64,000 nucleotides of DNA from JBBIWA01 sp037439425 (lineage in GTDB: Bacteria > Acidobacteriota > Blastocatellia > RBC074). Location of the stretch: NCBI GenBank assembly GCA_037439425.1, contig JBBIWA010000010.1, positions 50,805 to 114,804 on the forward strand, read 5' to 3'. Shown piece by piece: positions 1-8,818 of the stretch (positions within the stretch are counted from its first letter, which is position 1; each line of letters begins with the position of its first letter). A program made the translations under genes and the position numbers. The notes beneath the pieces were generated by a model. The model searched no databases. It was not told where the DNA came from and saw nothing but the letters and a program-made list of their open reading frames with translations.

Positions 1-57
1 AGTAGGAGGAGCGCCTTTCTTTACTGATTACTGGCTACCGACTACTGACTACTAGTA

Positions 58-1005
58 TTACTTCAAATACTCATCTGCGTTCTCTTTGGTCACCAGCGTC
101 GTGCCGGTATCAATCCGTTTTTCGATCTTCTGGCCGCTGAGCACCTTGATCGCCGATTCAACTGCCAGCTTGCCCATCTGGGCCGGATGCTGAGCAACAA
201 CCGCGTCCATCTGTCCGGCTTTGACCGCGCGAACGGCTTCTTGCCCGGCGTCAAATCCGATGAGTTTGACTTTGCCGGTGAGCTTGCGCGCCGCAATCGC
301 TTCCATTGCGCCGAGCGCCATTTGATCGCTGGTAGCAAAGACGGCGTCCAGGTCAGGATAGGTGGTCAACAAATTCTCCATCACCGACATCGCTTTGGCT
401 CGCTCGCTGTCAGCCGGTTGAATAGCCAGTAATTGCATGCCCGGCGCGTCCGAGATCGCTTCCTGAAATCCGGCAACACGATCAGCGTGAGCAATCACAC
501 CTGAAATGCCTCGGATCACCGCGACCTTGCCTTTGCCATTAAGCAGCTTGACCAGAAACTCGCCAGCCAGCCTTCCGCCTAATTGGTTGTCGGTCCCGAT
601 GTAGGTCAACTTATCCGGCCAAGGCGCGTCGGTATCTACCAGCAGCACCGGAATGCCGGACCTTCTGGCCTTGCTGAGCACCGGCACTACTTCGGCAGCG
701 CCGGCCGGGGCAACTGCGATGGCTGAGACCTTCTTCAAAACCTGGTCTTCGAGGATCGAGACCTGCTGGTCAATGTTGATCTCGCGTTCGGGAGCCAGCA
801 CTGAGAGCTCGACCTCAGGATGCGCGGCCGCAGCTTCTTCCGCCCCTTTCTTCAGCGTCAGCCAGAATTCGCTGTCCAGCGCTTTCGTCACTACGACAAT
901 GTGCTTCTTCCTACCTGGTTCCGTGCCGCTACTGCAACCAGTAGCCAACAGCAGCCAAACCACAGCTAGAGTTACCACTCCCCACCTTATGATTAGTCCT
1001 TTCAT
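58..1005 (-). CDS. Sugar ABC transporter substrate-binding lipoprotein (RbsB-like)
   Basis: This is a 315-residue periplasmic binding protein of the type 1 ribose/galactose family, the capture component of a CUT2 importer. A hydrophobic signal ends in a lipobox with the acylated cysteine at residue 24 (LATGC). The mature part has the two-lobe layout: a first strand near residues 35-41 (HIVVVTK) followed by SEFW, VPVLLVDTD near 118, a second lobe after VIRGISG near 163, and a C-terminal GFDAG segment typical of ribose/xylose/inositol binding proteins. Start choice: AGGAGA lies 8 nt upstream. It is the last gene of rbsA-rbsC-rbsB order. The substrate cannot be read from sequence; ribose, inositol or another polyol are all possible. 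Confidence 0.93.
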   Translation of the reverse strand: MKGLIIRWGVVTLAVVWLLLATGCSSGTEPGRKKHIVVVTKALDSEFWLTLKKGAEEAAAAHPEVELSVLAPEREINIDQQVSILEDQVLKKVSAIAVAPAGAAEVVPVLSKARRSGIPVLLVDTDAPWPDKLTYIGTDNQLGGRLAGEFLVKLLNGKGKVAVIRGISGVIAHADRVAGFQEAISDAPGMQLLAIQPADSERAKAMSVMENLLTTYPDLDAVFATSDQMALGAMEAIAARKLTGKVKLIGFDAGQEAVRAVKAGQMDAVVAQHPAQMGKLAVESAIKVLSGQKIEKRIDTGTTLVTKENADEYLK

Positions 1006-1062
1006 GGTTCATTCTCCTGGATCAAGGATGAGCGTCAAGATGACTGAATCACTCATCAAGCC

Positions 1063-2097
1063 CTATTTACTGATTAACATTCGACTCTTCATCGCTCGCT
1101 GGCGCCACACATCAATCCAAACAGCGACAACGATCACCGTGCCGATGACCACTGTTTGCCAGTAAGCTGAGACGTTGAGTAGGTTCAAACCATTCCTGAG
1201 CACGCCCATAATGAGCGCGCCGATCAATGTTCCCCACACCGAGCCGACGCCGCCAAAGAAACTCGCGCCACCGATGATCACCGCGGCAATCGCATCCAGC
1301 TCAGCGCCCATCCCGGCTAACGGAAAGCCAGAATTCATGCGCCCGGCCAGCACGACTGCGCCTAATGCAGCCAGTCCGCCGCTTAGCGCATAGACCGTCG
1401 TCAATCGCCGAGCGACGGGGATGCCCGACATCAAGGCGGCCTGCTGATTGCCGCCGATAGCATAAATGTCTCGGCCCAGCGTAGTGCGCGTCAGAAAGAT
1501 GTGAAAGAGTGTGTAAACAACTAACACCAGGACTACTGGCGCGGGGATGTAGAAGATAGTGCCTGCACCGAGAAAGCGAAAATCATCCGGCAATTCTGAA
1601 ATAGGATAACCCCCGGAGATCACCAGCGCCAGCCCGCGCGCCACATTCATCATACCGAGCGTCGGGATAAACGGATGCGGCAGTCTCAATCTGGTCAGCA
1701 ACAAGCCATTCACCATTCCGAGCGCTGCGCCGATGGCAATCGCTGCCACAATGGTCAGCCCAGACGGCGCGCCCGCTTTGACCATCATCGCCGCCAGCAC
1801 GCAGGACAATCCCAGAACCGAGCCGACGGAAAGGTCAATTCCAGCAGTGATAATGACCAGCAATTGTCCCAGCGCCAGCAGCGCATTGACCGCCGATTGG
1901 CGAAAGACGTTGATCAAATTATCGAAGGTTAAAAAGAATGACGAAAGCGAGCTGAAGACCAGACATAGCAACACCAAACCCAGCAGCGGCCCGAAGCGCC
2001 GCAGCAACTGCCCCGGCATGCTTGGCCAGAAAGCGCGCCCTACGCTCTGTTTGCGCACGACTGGCTCTTGAGCCTGCTCTGCGCGTTGATCCATCAT
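1063..2097 (-). CDS. Sugar ABC transporter permease (RbsC-like)
   Basis: This 344-residue inner-membrane permease belongs to the BPD_transp_2 family of CUT2 sugar importers. It has about eight to ten hydrophobic segments and the family signature GIDLSVGSVLGLS near residue 87, followed by LRLPHPFIPTLGMM and later YAIGGNQQAA, both conserved in RbsC/XylH/AraH-type permeases. It lies 3 nt downstream of the ATPase gene and 57 nt upstream of the binding-protein gene, all in one direction, so the three form one transporter operon. The N-terminal 30 residues are charged and cytoplasmic. Substrate unknown. Confidence 0.94.
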   Translation of the reverse strand: MMDQRAEQAQEPVVRKQSVGRAFWPSMPGQLLRRFGPLLGLVLLCLVFSSLSSFFLTFDNLINVFRQSAVNALLALGQLLVIITAGIDLSVGSVLGLSCVLAAMMVKAGAPSGLTIVAAIAIGAALGMVNGLLLTRLRLPHPFIPTLGMMNVARGLALVISGGYPISELPDDFRFLGAGTIFYIPAPVVLVLVVYTLFHIFLTRTTLGRDIYAIGGNQQAALMSGIPVARRLTTVYALSGGLAALGAVVLAGRMNSGFPLAGMGAELDAIAAVIIGGASFFGGVGSVWGTLIGALIMGVLRNGLNLLNVSAYWQTVVIGTVIVVAVWIDVWRQRAMKSRMLISK

Positions 2098-2100
2098 TGA

Positions 2101-3615
2101 TTACTTTCCCCCTCCTGTTGCTAACAGCATGATTTTTTCTTCGCTGGCTTCTTCCCGGCGCAACTCGCCCGCGATGCGGCCACGGCAGATCACCAGAATG
2201 CGGTCCGCGAGGTGTAAAATTTCCTCCAGCTCTGACGAGACAAAAAGCACGGCCACGCCGCGCTCGGCCAGCTGCCGGATGAGCTGGTAAATTTCCGCCT
2301 TGGAGCCAACATCAATGCCACGCGTCGGCTCATCGAGGAGGAAGATCGTCGAGCCGGCCGAGAGCCATTTAGCCAGCACCACCTTCTGCTGATTTCCACC
2401 GCTCAGTGATACGACCGGCTGCTCAAGGTCTGCCATTTTGATTCGCAGCTCGCGCGCGAGCTGCCCGACCAGTTCCTTCTCTTTTTTTCCATTGAGAAAG
2501 ATTCCGTATCGCGCAAACTCTCTTCCTGCTGCGAGCGCAACATTGAAATGAATCGAAGCGCCGAGCACCAGTCCTTTCGTTTTGCGATCATCAGTCACGA
2601 GCGCCATTCCATAACGCACCGCGTCCGCAGGCGTGTTGATCCTCACCGGCTGGCCATTGAGATAGACGCGCCCGGCATCGCGCTCGCCCGCGCCGAAAAG
2701 GGCTTCGACCAGTTCCGTGCGCCCGGCGCCAACCAAACCTGCTAAAGCGACGATCTCTCCGCGATGCACTGTGAAATTGATGTCGGAAAACTTGCCGCGC
2801 GCCGCTAGTCCTTCGACCCGCAGCGCCTCTTCCTTGTTGGCTTGAGCGCGTAGGGCTTCAGCTTGTTTGCGAATCTCGCGACCAACCATGCAGCGCACCA
2901 GCGCCCCCACATCTGTCTCAGCTACCGAGGTGGTGATGATGTGATGGCCATCGCGCAGCACCGTCACCCGATCCGCCACCTCAAAAATTTCCTTCAGCCG
3001 GTGCGAAATGTAGATAATGCTCACGCCGCTCGCTTTGAGATGGGCGATAGTTTGAAAGAGGCGCGTGGTTTCGCGCTCCGAAAGCGGCGAGGTCGGCTCA
3101 TCCATAATGATCAATTCAGAATTGGAGGAGAGAGCCCGCGCAATCTCGATCAGTTGCTGTTCGGCCACGCTCAGCTCTTCAACCAGTCTTCGCGGATCAA
3201 TGTCATGCCCCAGGCTGCGCAGCAGTTTGATCGCTCTTTGGTACATCTCGCGCCAGAGCAGCCAACGAAAGACCAGGCGGCGCGCTGGATAGCGACCGAG
3301 GAAGATATTTTCAGCCACGCTCAATGATGGCACGAGCGCGAGCTCCTGATGGACGATGCTGATGCCCAGCTCAAAAGCCTGGCGTGGCGTGATGATCTGA
3401 ACTTCGCGCCCTTTCCAGAAGATGCGCCCTTCATCGGCCTGATGAATCCCGGCCACGATCTTCATCAGCGTAGATTTGCCCGCACCGTTTTCCCCCACAA
3501 GCGCATGGACTTCGCCTTTGCGCACCTCGAAATCCACTCCATGCAGAACGGTGACGCCGCTGAAAGATTTGGTAATACCGCTCAGTTTGAGCAAGGGTTC
3601 TGTGCGATTGATCAA
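2101..3615 (-). CDS. Sugar ABC transporter ATP-binding protein, duplicated (RbsA-like)
   Basis: The 504-residue protein has two fused ATPase domains, the standard CUT2 arrangement. The first half has Walker A GENGAGKST at residues 41-49 and Walker B LIIMDEPTS. Its signature region reads LSVAEQQ, the usual divergent form. The second half has a degenerate P-loop region (LVGAGRTEL), signature LSGGNQQK and Walker B FLLDEPTRGID. It energises import through the adjacent permease. Its start codon lies about 21 nt downstream of a copy of the dispersed hairpin repeat at 3636-3736, which fills the gap to the upstream oxidoreductase gene. Confidence 0.95.
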   Translation of the reverse strand: MINRTEPLLKLSGITKSFSGVTVLHGVDFEVRKGEVHALVGENGAGKSTLMKIVAGIHQADEGRIFWKGREVQIITPRQAFELGISIVHQELALVPSLSVAENIFLGRYPARRLVFRWLLWREMYQRAIKLLRSLGHDIDPRRLVEELSVAEQQLIEIARALSSNSELIIMDEPTSPLSERETTRLFQTIAHLKASGVSIIYISHRLKEIFEVADRVTVLRDGHHIITTSVAETDVGALVRCMVGREIRKQAEALRAQANKEEALRVEGLAARGKFSDINFTVHRGEIVALAGLVGAGRTELVEALFGAGERDAGRVYLNGQPVRINTPADAVRYGMALVTDDRKTKGLVLGASIHFNVALAAGREFARYGIFLNGKKEKELVGQLARELRIKMADLEQPVVSLSGGNQQKVVLAKWLSAGSTIFLLDEPTRGIDVGSKAEIYQLIRQLAERGVAVLFVSSELEEILHLADRILVICRGRIAGELRREEASEEKIMLLATGGGK

Positions 3616-3635
3616 AGTCGGCGCTATGTGTAACG

Positions 3636-3736
3636 CCCGGGAGCGCGCGCTGCCTGCTCGCCTCAGGCCTGCTGCGCAATTAATTCTCCCCAGGTCTTTC
3701 TGGCGAGAAAAGCACGCTAGAAGCGTGCGCTCCCAG
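3636..3736 (-). repeat. Dispersed hairpin repeat, unit R1
   Basis: The ends are CCCGGGAGCGCGCGC and GCGTGCGCTCCCAGG, near-perfect inverted repeats of each other. Inside is a hairpin, CACGCT-aga-AGCGTG, at the right end. The copy fills the space between the duplicated ATPase gene (start at 3615) and the oxidoreductase. It overlaps the oxidoreductase 3' end, so the repeat encodes that protein's last residues (PGSARF) and its stop. Confidence 0.8.
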
Positions 3737-4712
3737 GAATTAAAGAGACTCGTTCACCACTGCGAGCCGCAGCGTAGCAAGCCTCCACCAGTTCCACCGC
3801 TTTATAGCCATCAAACGCAGTTACCGGCGCAGGCTGGCCGTTCACAATGGCGTCAATAAAGGCCCGGTCTTCTTGCGCGTAGCCCCAACGCCATTGCTTC
3901 TCCATCTGCTCGAACGACTCCACAGTCGCCTCTGTCTCCAAGCCGATAGTGAAGCAAAGCCGCTCCATCTCTGCGGTTTCGATCGTCGCGTGATGGCAGA
4001 AGACTTCGATCCGCTCGAATGGGAAATGCCAGGTCGCATCGGCCGAAGTGGCAAGCGTCGCGTGCAGGCCGTTCTGAAACCGCAGTAGCATCGAGAAGTC
4101 ATCTCTCTCAGAATATTCGTGTGAGGAAGCATGCACCATCACGCTTTCGACCTCGCCGAACAGCCAGCGCAGCAGATCGAGCATATGGATCGGAGTCTCG
4201 TAAAGATAACCGCCAGTGATCGCTGGATCGCCAACCCAGGCAGGAATCAGCAACTCCCCGCGATTCATCTTGGCATGCGCTGAATGAGGCGCCATTCCTT
4301 CTCGTCTGATCAACTCTTTCACTCTTTGATAGACTGGTGCGAAGCGGCGATTGTGGCCGACTTGAAAAACTCCGCGACTCCCTTGGCTGGCAGCTAAAAC
4401 TTGCCTGGCTTCTGCGAGCGTCGTGGCCAGCGGCTTTTCGCAGAAGACGTGACGCTCGGCCGCCAGCGCTTTGAGCGTCACTTCAACATGTTTCGTGTTC
4501 GGTGTGGTGATGTAGACAGCATTCACCGCTTCGATGAGTGCCTCCTCGCTCTCTTTGACTTCAGCGCCGTGCTCTCTGGCAATGGCCTGTGCGCGGTCAG
4601 GCACGAGATCATAAATCGCAGCCACACGCACCCGCTCATCGCGCTGAAGCAATCTCGCGTGCAAGCTGCCCATATGGCCGGCGCCAATAATTCCAATATT
4701 CAAACTCTCCAT
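3717..4712 (-). CDS. Gfo/Idh/MocA family oxidoreductase
   Basis: This is a 331-residue NAD(P)-dependent sugar/polyol dehydrogenase-like protein. An N-terminal Rossmann fold shows GIIGAGHMGSLHA near residues 7-19, followed by the family EKP motif (FCEKPLA, near 90-97) that carries the catalytic lysine. The C-terminal alpha/beta domain includes GGYLYETPIHMLDLLRW near 170, the equivalent of the GG-hDMGxHxxD motif. It is upstream of the CUT2 importer in the same direction, so it probably oxidises the imported sugar. The last residues and stop codon lie inside a dispersed repeat, which suggests the native C terminus was replaced or trimmed when the repeat arrived. Substrate unknown. Confidence 0.9.
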   Translation of the reverse strand: MESLNIGIIGAGHMGSLHARLLQRDERVRVAAIYDLVPDRAQAIAREHGAEVKESEEALIEAVNAVYITTPNTKHVEVTLKALAAERHVFCEKPLATTLAEARQVLAASQGSRGVFQVGHNRRFAPVYQRVKELIRREGMAPHSAHAKMNRGELLIPAWVGDPAITGGYLYETPIHMLDLLRWLFGEVESVMVHASSHEYSERDDFSMLLRFQNGLHATLATSADATWHFPFERIEVFCHHATIETAEMERLCFTIGLETEATVESFEQMEKQWRWGYAQEDRAFIDAIVNGQPAPVTAFDGYKAVELVEACYAAARSGERVSLIPGSARF

Positions 4713-4718
4713 GCCTTC

Positions 4719-4751
4719 CTCTGATTTGTGTTCTTCGGGAGTTTCGTGGTT
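4719..4751. repeat. Short intergenic motif (TTCGTGGTT family), copy 1
   Basis: The segment reads like gatttgtgttcttcgg followed by gtttcgtggtt. Related strings occur at 14899-14922, 37821-37854, 52665-52693 and, inverted, 40369-40393. All lie in gene borders. The function is unknown. Confidence 0.45.
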
Positions 4752-4756
4752 GACCG

Positions 4757-5398
4757 TCAGCTCAACAATGTCTGATAGCCTTCCACGAAGACTTTGATAG
4801 CAAAGTATAAAAACAGCAAAGCGGAGCCAAACGATAGTGCCCGAATAAGGTTGGGCCCCATCACTCTACGTCCCTGCCCGGTGATGATGGCGATGGCGAG
4901 CGACCAGCTCACTCCACATCCGAAGAACCCGGCCAAGAACGGCGCCAGCACCTTCGTCCCGTTTGCGCGCGACGCAATCACGCTCCCACCCACTGTCGCA
5001 AACCACAATATGGCCGAAGGTGAGGCCAGAGCTAAACCTAAACCGCGCGCGAAATCTCCGGCGCCAGAGCGATCTTCTGGCGGTGACCCGTCACCTGAAG
5101 CATAGCTCACCTTCGCCGGATTAAAAGACTCTTTCAACATGCGATAGGTGAGCGCGAGCAACACGGCGGTGCCTCCAAGCCACAAGCACCAGCGCACAAC
5201 CAGGTTCTGCAACACGAATGAGATAGCTACCAGTGAAGTAAGCGCATAGACTAGATCGCCGAAACTCGAACCGAGGCCGAGCAGGAAAGCTGCCCTCGCT
5301 CCGTGCTGAAGACCGGTGCGCACCATCGCCACGTTGACCACGCCCAGATCAAGACATAACGATAACGATAACAGAAAGCCCAAAACGAAAAGCTCCAT
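4757..5398 (-). CDS. LysE family translocator
   Basis: This is a 213-residue inner-membrane protein with about six hydrophobic helices. It matches the LysE/RhtB amino-acid exporter family in size and layout: an N-terminal helix with a PGP-equivalent region (LDLGVVNVAMVRTGLQHG), GLGSSFGDLVYA in helix 2, and a polar central loop near residues 95-115 before FARGLGLALASPSAILWF. LysE-type proteins usually export basic amino acids, homoserine, threonine or related compounds. It is 22 nt downstream of the ABC ATPase gene and shares an apparent operon with a dimethylargininase and an importer, so export of an arginine-derived product is a possible but unproven role. Confidence 0.85.
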   Translation of the reverse strand: MELFVLGFLLSLSLCLDLGVVNVAMVRTGLQHGARAAFLLGLGSSFGDLVYALTSLVAISFVLQNLVVRWCLWLGGTAVLLALTYRMLKESFNPAKVSYASGDGSPPEDRSGAGDFARGLGLALASPSAILWFATVGGSVIASRANGTKVLAPFLAGFFGCGVSWSLAIAIITGQGRRVMGPNLIRALSFGSALLFLYFAIKVFVEGYQTLLS

Positions 5399-5420
5399 CG
5401 AGCTACATTCCTTTACATGC

Positions 5421-6494
5421 TCAATTCAGTCGCACACCTGAGACCGCGTCAAAGAAGTGCAATTTGCGCTCATCAAATGACAGCCAGACTGGTGTTTCAA
5501 TTTCCAGCTGGGTATCCGGGCTGGTGCGCGCGATGATCTTCTCCTGACCCAGCTGAAGAAAGACATACGTCTCGTTACCCATCAACTCAGTGACGTAGAC
5601 CTTCGCTGGGAACCCATCTGCGCTCTCGCTGGTCAAGATGCGCACATCTTCAGGGCGCACGCCGAGCGTGACTTGTTTTCGACCTTCCAGCAATGACAAA
5701 GTCTGAGCGTCAAGCCGCAGCGAGAAGTGGCGATTGACAAACCGACGCTCGGCTGGCGCGATCTCTCCCTCCAAGAAATTCATGCTCGGGCTGCCAATAA
5801 ATCCGGCGACGAATTTGTTGGCCGGGCGCTCGTAGATTTCAAGTGGCGGAGAGCATTGTTGTAAGCGCCCGCCTTCCATCACCGCCACGCGATGGGCGAG
5901 CGTCATTGCTTCAGCCTGATCGTGCGTCACGTAAACGGTCGTTGTGCCCAACTCGTATTGCAATCGCTTCAACTCACCGCGCATCTGCACGCGCAATTTA
6001 GCGTCGAGATTCGAGAGCGGCTCGTCCATCAAGAAAGCGCGCGGCTCGCGCACAATCGCGCGCGCCAACGCCACACGCTGGCGCTGACCGCCGGAGAGCT
6101 CTCTCGGCTGGCGCGCAAGTAACTCACCGATGCCGAGCAGTTCCGCCACTTTTTTCACCCGTGTGTCAATGCTCGCTTTATCCACCTTGCGCACGCGCAG
6201 CGGATAGGCGATGTTCTCTGCGACCGTCATATGTGGATAAAGCGCATAGCTCTGAAAGACCATCGCCACATCGCGATAGCGCGGTGGAAGGCCATTCACA
6301 CATCTTTCACCGATGAAGATGCGCCCGCTGGTTGGCTCTTCCAGACCAGCGATCATCCTCAGCGTCGTCGTCTTGCCACAACCCGACGGCCCGAGCAGCA
6401 CGACGAACTCGCCGTCTGCGATCCTCAGATCCAGATGATCAACTGCGACAACCGAACCATATCTTTTAGAGATCTCTTCACAGATAACTTCCAT
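5421..6494 (-). CDS. ABC transporter ATP-binding protein (UgpC/MsmK type)
   Basis: This 357-residue ATPase of the CUT1 family has Walker A GPSGCGKTT at residues 35-43, Q-loop FQSYALYPHMTV, signature LSGGQRQRVALARA and Walker B FLMDEPLSNLDAKLR. The H-loop is VTHDQAEAM, and a C-terminal TOBE/OB regulatory domain from about 240 includes VTLGVRPEDVRI. It lies 1 nt downstream of the MalG-type permease gene, so it should energise the MalF/MalG-type pair. UgpC/MsmK ATPases often serve several importers; here it is the only one of its type in the window. Confidence 0.95.
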   Translation of the reverse strand: MEVICEEISKRYGSVVAVDHLDLRIADGEFVVLLGPSGCGKTTTLRMIAGLEEPTSGRIFIGERCVNGLPPRYRDVAMVFQSYALYPHMTVAENIAYPLRVRKVDKASIDTRVKKVAELLGIGELLARQPRELSGGQRQRVALARAIVREPRAFLMDEPLSNLDAKLRVQMRGELKRLQYELGTTTVYVTHDQAEAMTLAHRVAVMEGGRLQQCSPPLEIYERPANKFVAGFIGSPSMNFLEGEIAPAERRFVNRHFSLRLDAQTLSLLEGRKQVTLGVRPEDVRILTSESADGFPAKVYVTELMGNETYVFLQLGQEKIIARTSPDTQLEIETPVWLSFDERKLHFFDAVSGVRLN

Positions 6495-6495
6495 C

Positions 6496-7365
6496 TCACC
6501 CTTTCACTGCTCCGAGCGACAAACCGCGCACCAGATACCGCTGCACAGCCAGCGCGAAGACCAGAATCGGTATCATCGCGACCACGCCCGCTGCGCTCAT
6601 GGCGCCCCATTTGATTTCGTATTGAGTCACGCGCCCGGCGATGCCAACGGGCAAGGTGATCGCTGCATCGGTCTGCGTCAGGATCAGCGCGAACAGAAAT
6701 TCATTCCAACAAATGATCAAACAAAAAATAGCCGTGGCCGCTAAGCCTGGCTTCACCAGCGGCAGAATCACGCGCCAGAGCGCGCCCCATCGCGAATCTC
6801 CATCCACCATCGCCGCCTCTTCCAGATCGCGCGGCAGCTCTTCAAAAAATCCTCGCATCATCCATACCACAAACGGAAGATTGAAGCCCGTGTAGACGAT
6901 AATGAGTGCCGGGATCGTGTCAAGCAAGCGCAGATCGCGCATCATCAAAAAGAGCGGAATGATGGTCACAATCGGCGGAAACATCCGCGTCGAGATAATC
7001 CATAACGAAAGACGCTCGTGTAACTCGAAGGGCAGTTCAAATCGCGCCAGGCTGTAAGCGGCCAGCGTGCCAATGACGAGCGCCAGCGCCGTTGAGCTGA
7101 CGGCCACGATCGTGCTGGTCACCAGGTAGCGCCCGAAAGGCCGCACGAAGAAGGTTTCGTAGTAGTGCGCCCACGTCGGTTTGAAGGAAAACCAGATCGG
7201 CGGCACAGCGAATTGATCTACTTCGGCCTTGAGCGAAATGGTCAGCATCCAGTAGACAGGCAAGAGCGCAATCAGCACCGCAAGGATGAGCAGCGCGTAC
7301 TTCAAGGCCACCACCATCAGGCGGTTAGCCGATCGAGATGCTGATTTGTGGAGTGGCGCGTTCAT
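6496..7365 (-). CDS. CUT1 ABC transporter permease (MalG-like)
   Basis: This is a 289-residue inner-membrane permease with six predicted helices. The EAA loop that contacts the ATPase is visible near residues 185-215 (EEAAMVDGDSRWGALW then RVILPLVKPGL). The C-terminal helix sits before LVRGLSLGAVKG, the characteristic MalG-type ending. The gene pairs with the MalF-type permease at 7904-8818 but is separated from it by a 538-nt gap that holds one dispersed repeat. In most CUT1 operons the two permease genes touch or overlap, so the gap is probably secondary. Confidence 0.94.
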   Translation of the reverse strand: MNAPLHKSASRSANRLMVVALKYALLILAVLIALLPVYWMLTISLKAEVDQFAVPPIWFSFKPTWAHYYETFFVRPFGRYLVTSTIVAVSSTALALVIGTLAAYSLARFELPFELHERLSLWIISTRMFPPIVTIIPLFLMMRDLRLLDTIPALIIVYTGFNLPFVVWMMRGFFEELPRDLEEAAMVDGDSRWGALWRVILPLVKPGLAATAIFCLIICWNEFLFALILTQTDAAITLPVGIAGRVTQYEIKWGAMSAAGVVAMIPILVFALAVQRYLVRGLSLGAVKG

Positions 7366-7903
7366 CTATAGTTTCGGTAGCTGCGTTAGGGGCACACCAT
7401 TCTGCCTTTGATGCGGCTTCACCTCGCGGATCACGACTTGCCCGGCTCTATCCTGCCCTCATCTTTCTCCTGACCAGGTATCTGCGCGGCGCCGATGGCT
7501 CAGGCGGATGATGGCCTCTGCCTTCAATCCAGCCTCGGCCTGCGAGCTCCCTTCGAGGTGGGCTGCAAGCCAACAGGCGCGCGAGTCTCTTTTCGAGACC
7601 CTGCCGTGCGAAAGGGATTTCCCGAGAAATCTTTCATGCCGTCTTCGACGACACCTTGAGATGATGAAAAGCTCACGAGCGCCTGCTTGCGCGCTGCGCG
7701 CAGGCAAGCACGCTGACCTAGTGCGCTCGGTCTTCGGTAATGGCTTGCTTAACGAAGACCGGCACGCAAAGATGCGTGCGCTCCCAGGGATTTTCCGCAG
7801 GAACTGGTTGTGCATATCCGCCAGGCCTACCACAAGCTTGCCGAAGGATGGGGAGGCGCGCTTCATGAATTCCTCTAACCCCTTTCCTTCTCGCTGCCCA
7901 CCA
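7366..7903. other. 538-nt gap between paired permease genes
   Basis: No convincing gene is seen. Open frames here translate the dispersed repeat and low-complexity Arg/Ser-rich sequence, so I do not call them. One full repeat unit (R2) occupies 7616-7802. Its orientation is opposite to the surrounding genes, unlike the other start-proximal copies. The remainder shows a hairpin near 7681-7704 (GCCTGC...GCAGGC) but no clear promoter. Confidence 0.7.
7616..7802 (+). repeat. Dispersed hairpin repeat, full unit R2
   Basis: An upstream module (TTTCAT...ATGAAA stem around 7632-7670) is followed by a rearranged GCACGC hairpin. Then come the central hairpin GGTCTTCG...CGAAGACC (7729-7760) and the terminal hairpin GCACGCaaaGATGCGTGC. 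The unit closes with CTCCCAGG and ATTTTCCGCAGG. It lies between two genes of one transporter and in the opposite orientation to both. Confidence 0.8.
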
Positions 7904-8818
7904 CTATGAAGTTTGTTGCGGCCGCCTCAGCAGGCGAATGTAACCAATGCTGACGAAGTTGATCAGCACAAGCAAGACAAACGACATCGCCGCAGCGTAA
8001 CCGAAATCGAAGAAGCGAAACGCGGTCTTGTAGATATACAGGCTGATCGTTTCGGTCGCAAAGCCTGGGCCACCTTGCGTGAGAATGAAGATCTGATCGA
8101 AGATGCGCAGCAAGTCCATCGTCCTCAGCAGCAGCGCGATCAAAATCGCCGGCTTCAACAGCGGCAGTGTGATATAGCGAAAAGTTTGCCACGCCGATGA
8201 GCCATCAATCATCGCCGCCTCGTAAGGCTCTTGCGGAATCGCTTGCAATCCAGCCAGCAGGATCAGAAACATAAACGGCGTCCACTGCCACACGTCTACC
8301 AGAATGACCGAGGGCAAGGCCATTGTCGGACTGGCGATCCAGGTGAGACTCGAGGTGTCAATCCCCCAGCCTTTCAATGTGCCGTTGATAGCGCCGAAGT
8401 TCGGGTTGTAAATCAATCGCCAGACGACGGCGACCACCACCGGCGGCAGCATCATCGGGATGAGCAGCAAAGCACGAAATAGATTGCGCGCTCGAATCTG
8501 ACTATCGAGCAACAGTGCCAGCCCTAATCCCAAGATCAATTCAATGACGAGCGCCGTCGCTGTGTAGGCGAAGGTTTGCAGCAATGCAACGCCGAAGAAA
8601 TGATCTGAAAACAGCCGCGCGAAATTCGCTAGCGTCCAGCCACCTGCTCGATTCTGCAGGCTGACCGTGACGGCATAGACGAGCGGATAGATCGTCAGCA
8701 GCAATAACACCAGCACCGCTGGCGCAAGCAACAGATAGGGCAATGCGCGCTCGTGCCAGGGCGCGCGAAACTTGGTCGCTCGTTCGCTGCCAGTCGTTGC
8801 TATTCCGCGTTCAGCCAT
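7904..8818 (-). CDS. CUT1 ABC transporter permease (MalF-like)
   Basis: This 304-residue inner-membrane permease has six hydrophobic helices, the first at about residues 28-50 (LPYLLLAPAVLVLLLL). The EAA loop is seen near 208-235 (EAAMIDGSSAWQTFRY then ITLPLLKPAIL), and LTQGGPGFATETISLYIYKTA near 255 is a hallmark of MalF-type sugar permeases. The start overlaps the stop of the dimethylargininase gene by 8 nt, which implies translational coupling. Partner permease and ATPase genes follow after the repeat-filled gap. Confidence 0.95.
   Translation of the reverse strand: MAERGIATTGSERATKFRAPWHERALPYLLLAPAVLVLLLLTIYPLVYAVTVSLQNRAGGWTLANFARLFSDHFFGVALLQTFAYTATALVIELILGLGLALLLDSQIRARNLFRALLLIPMMLPPVVVAVVWRLIYNPNFGAINGTLKGWGIDTSSLTWIASPTMALPSVILVDVWQWTPFMFLILLAGLQAIPQEPYEAAMIDGSSAWQTFRYITLPLLKPAILIALLLRTMDLLRIFDQIFILTQGGPGFATETISLYIYKTAFRFFDFGYAAAMSFVLLVLINFVSIGYIRLLRRPQQTS

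Noticed and set aside
7459..7866. A 135-codon minus-strand frame in the permease gap
   Set aside because: It translates the repeat (KIPGSARIFACRSS, LSKPLPKTERTR) and low-complexity sequence; no ribosome-binding site or family support.
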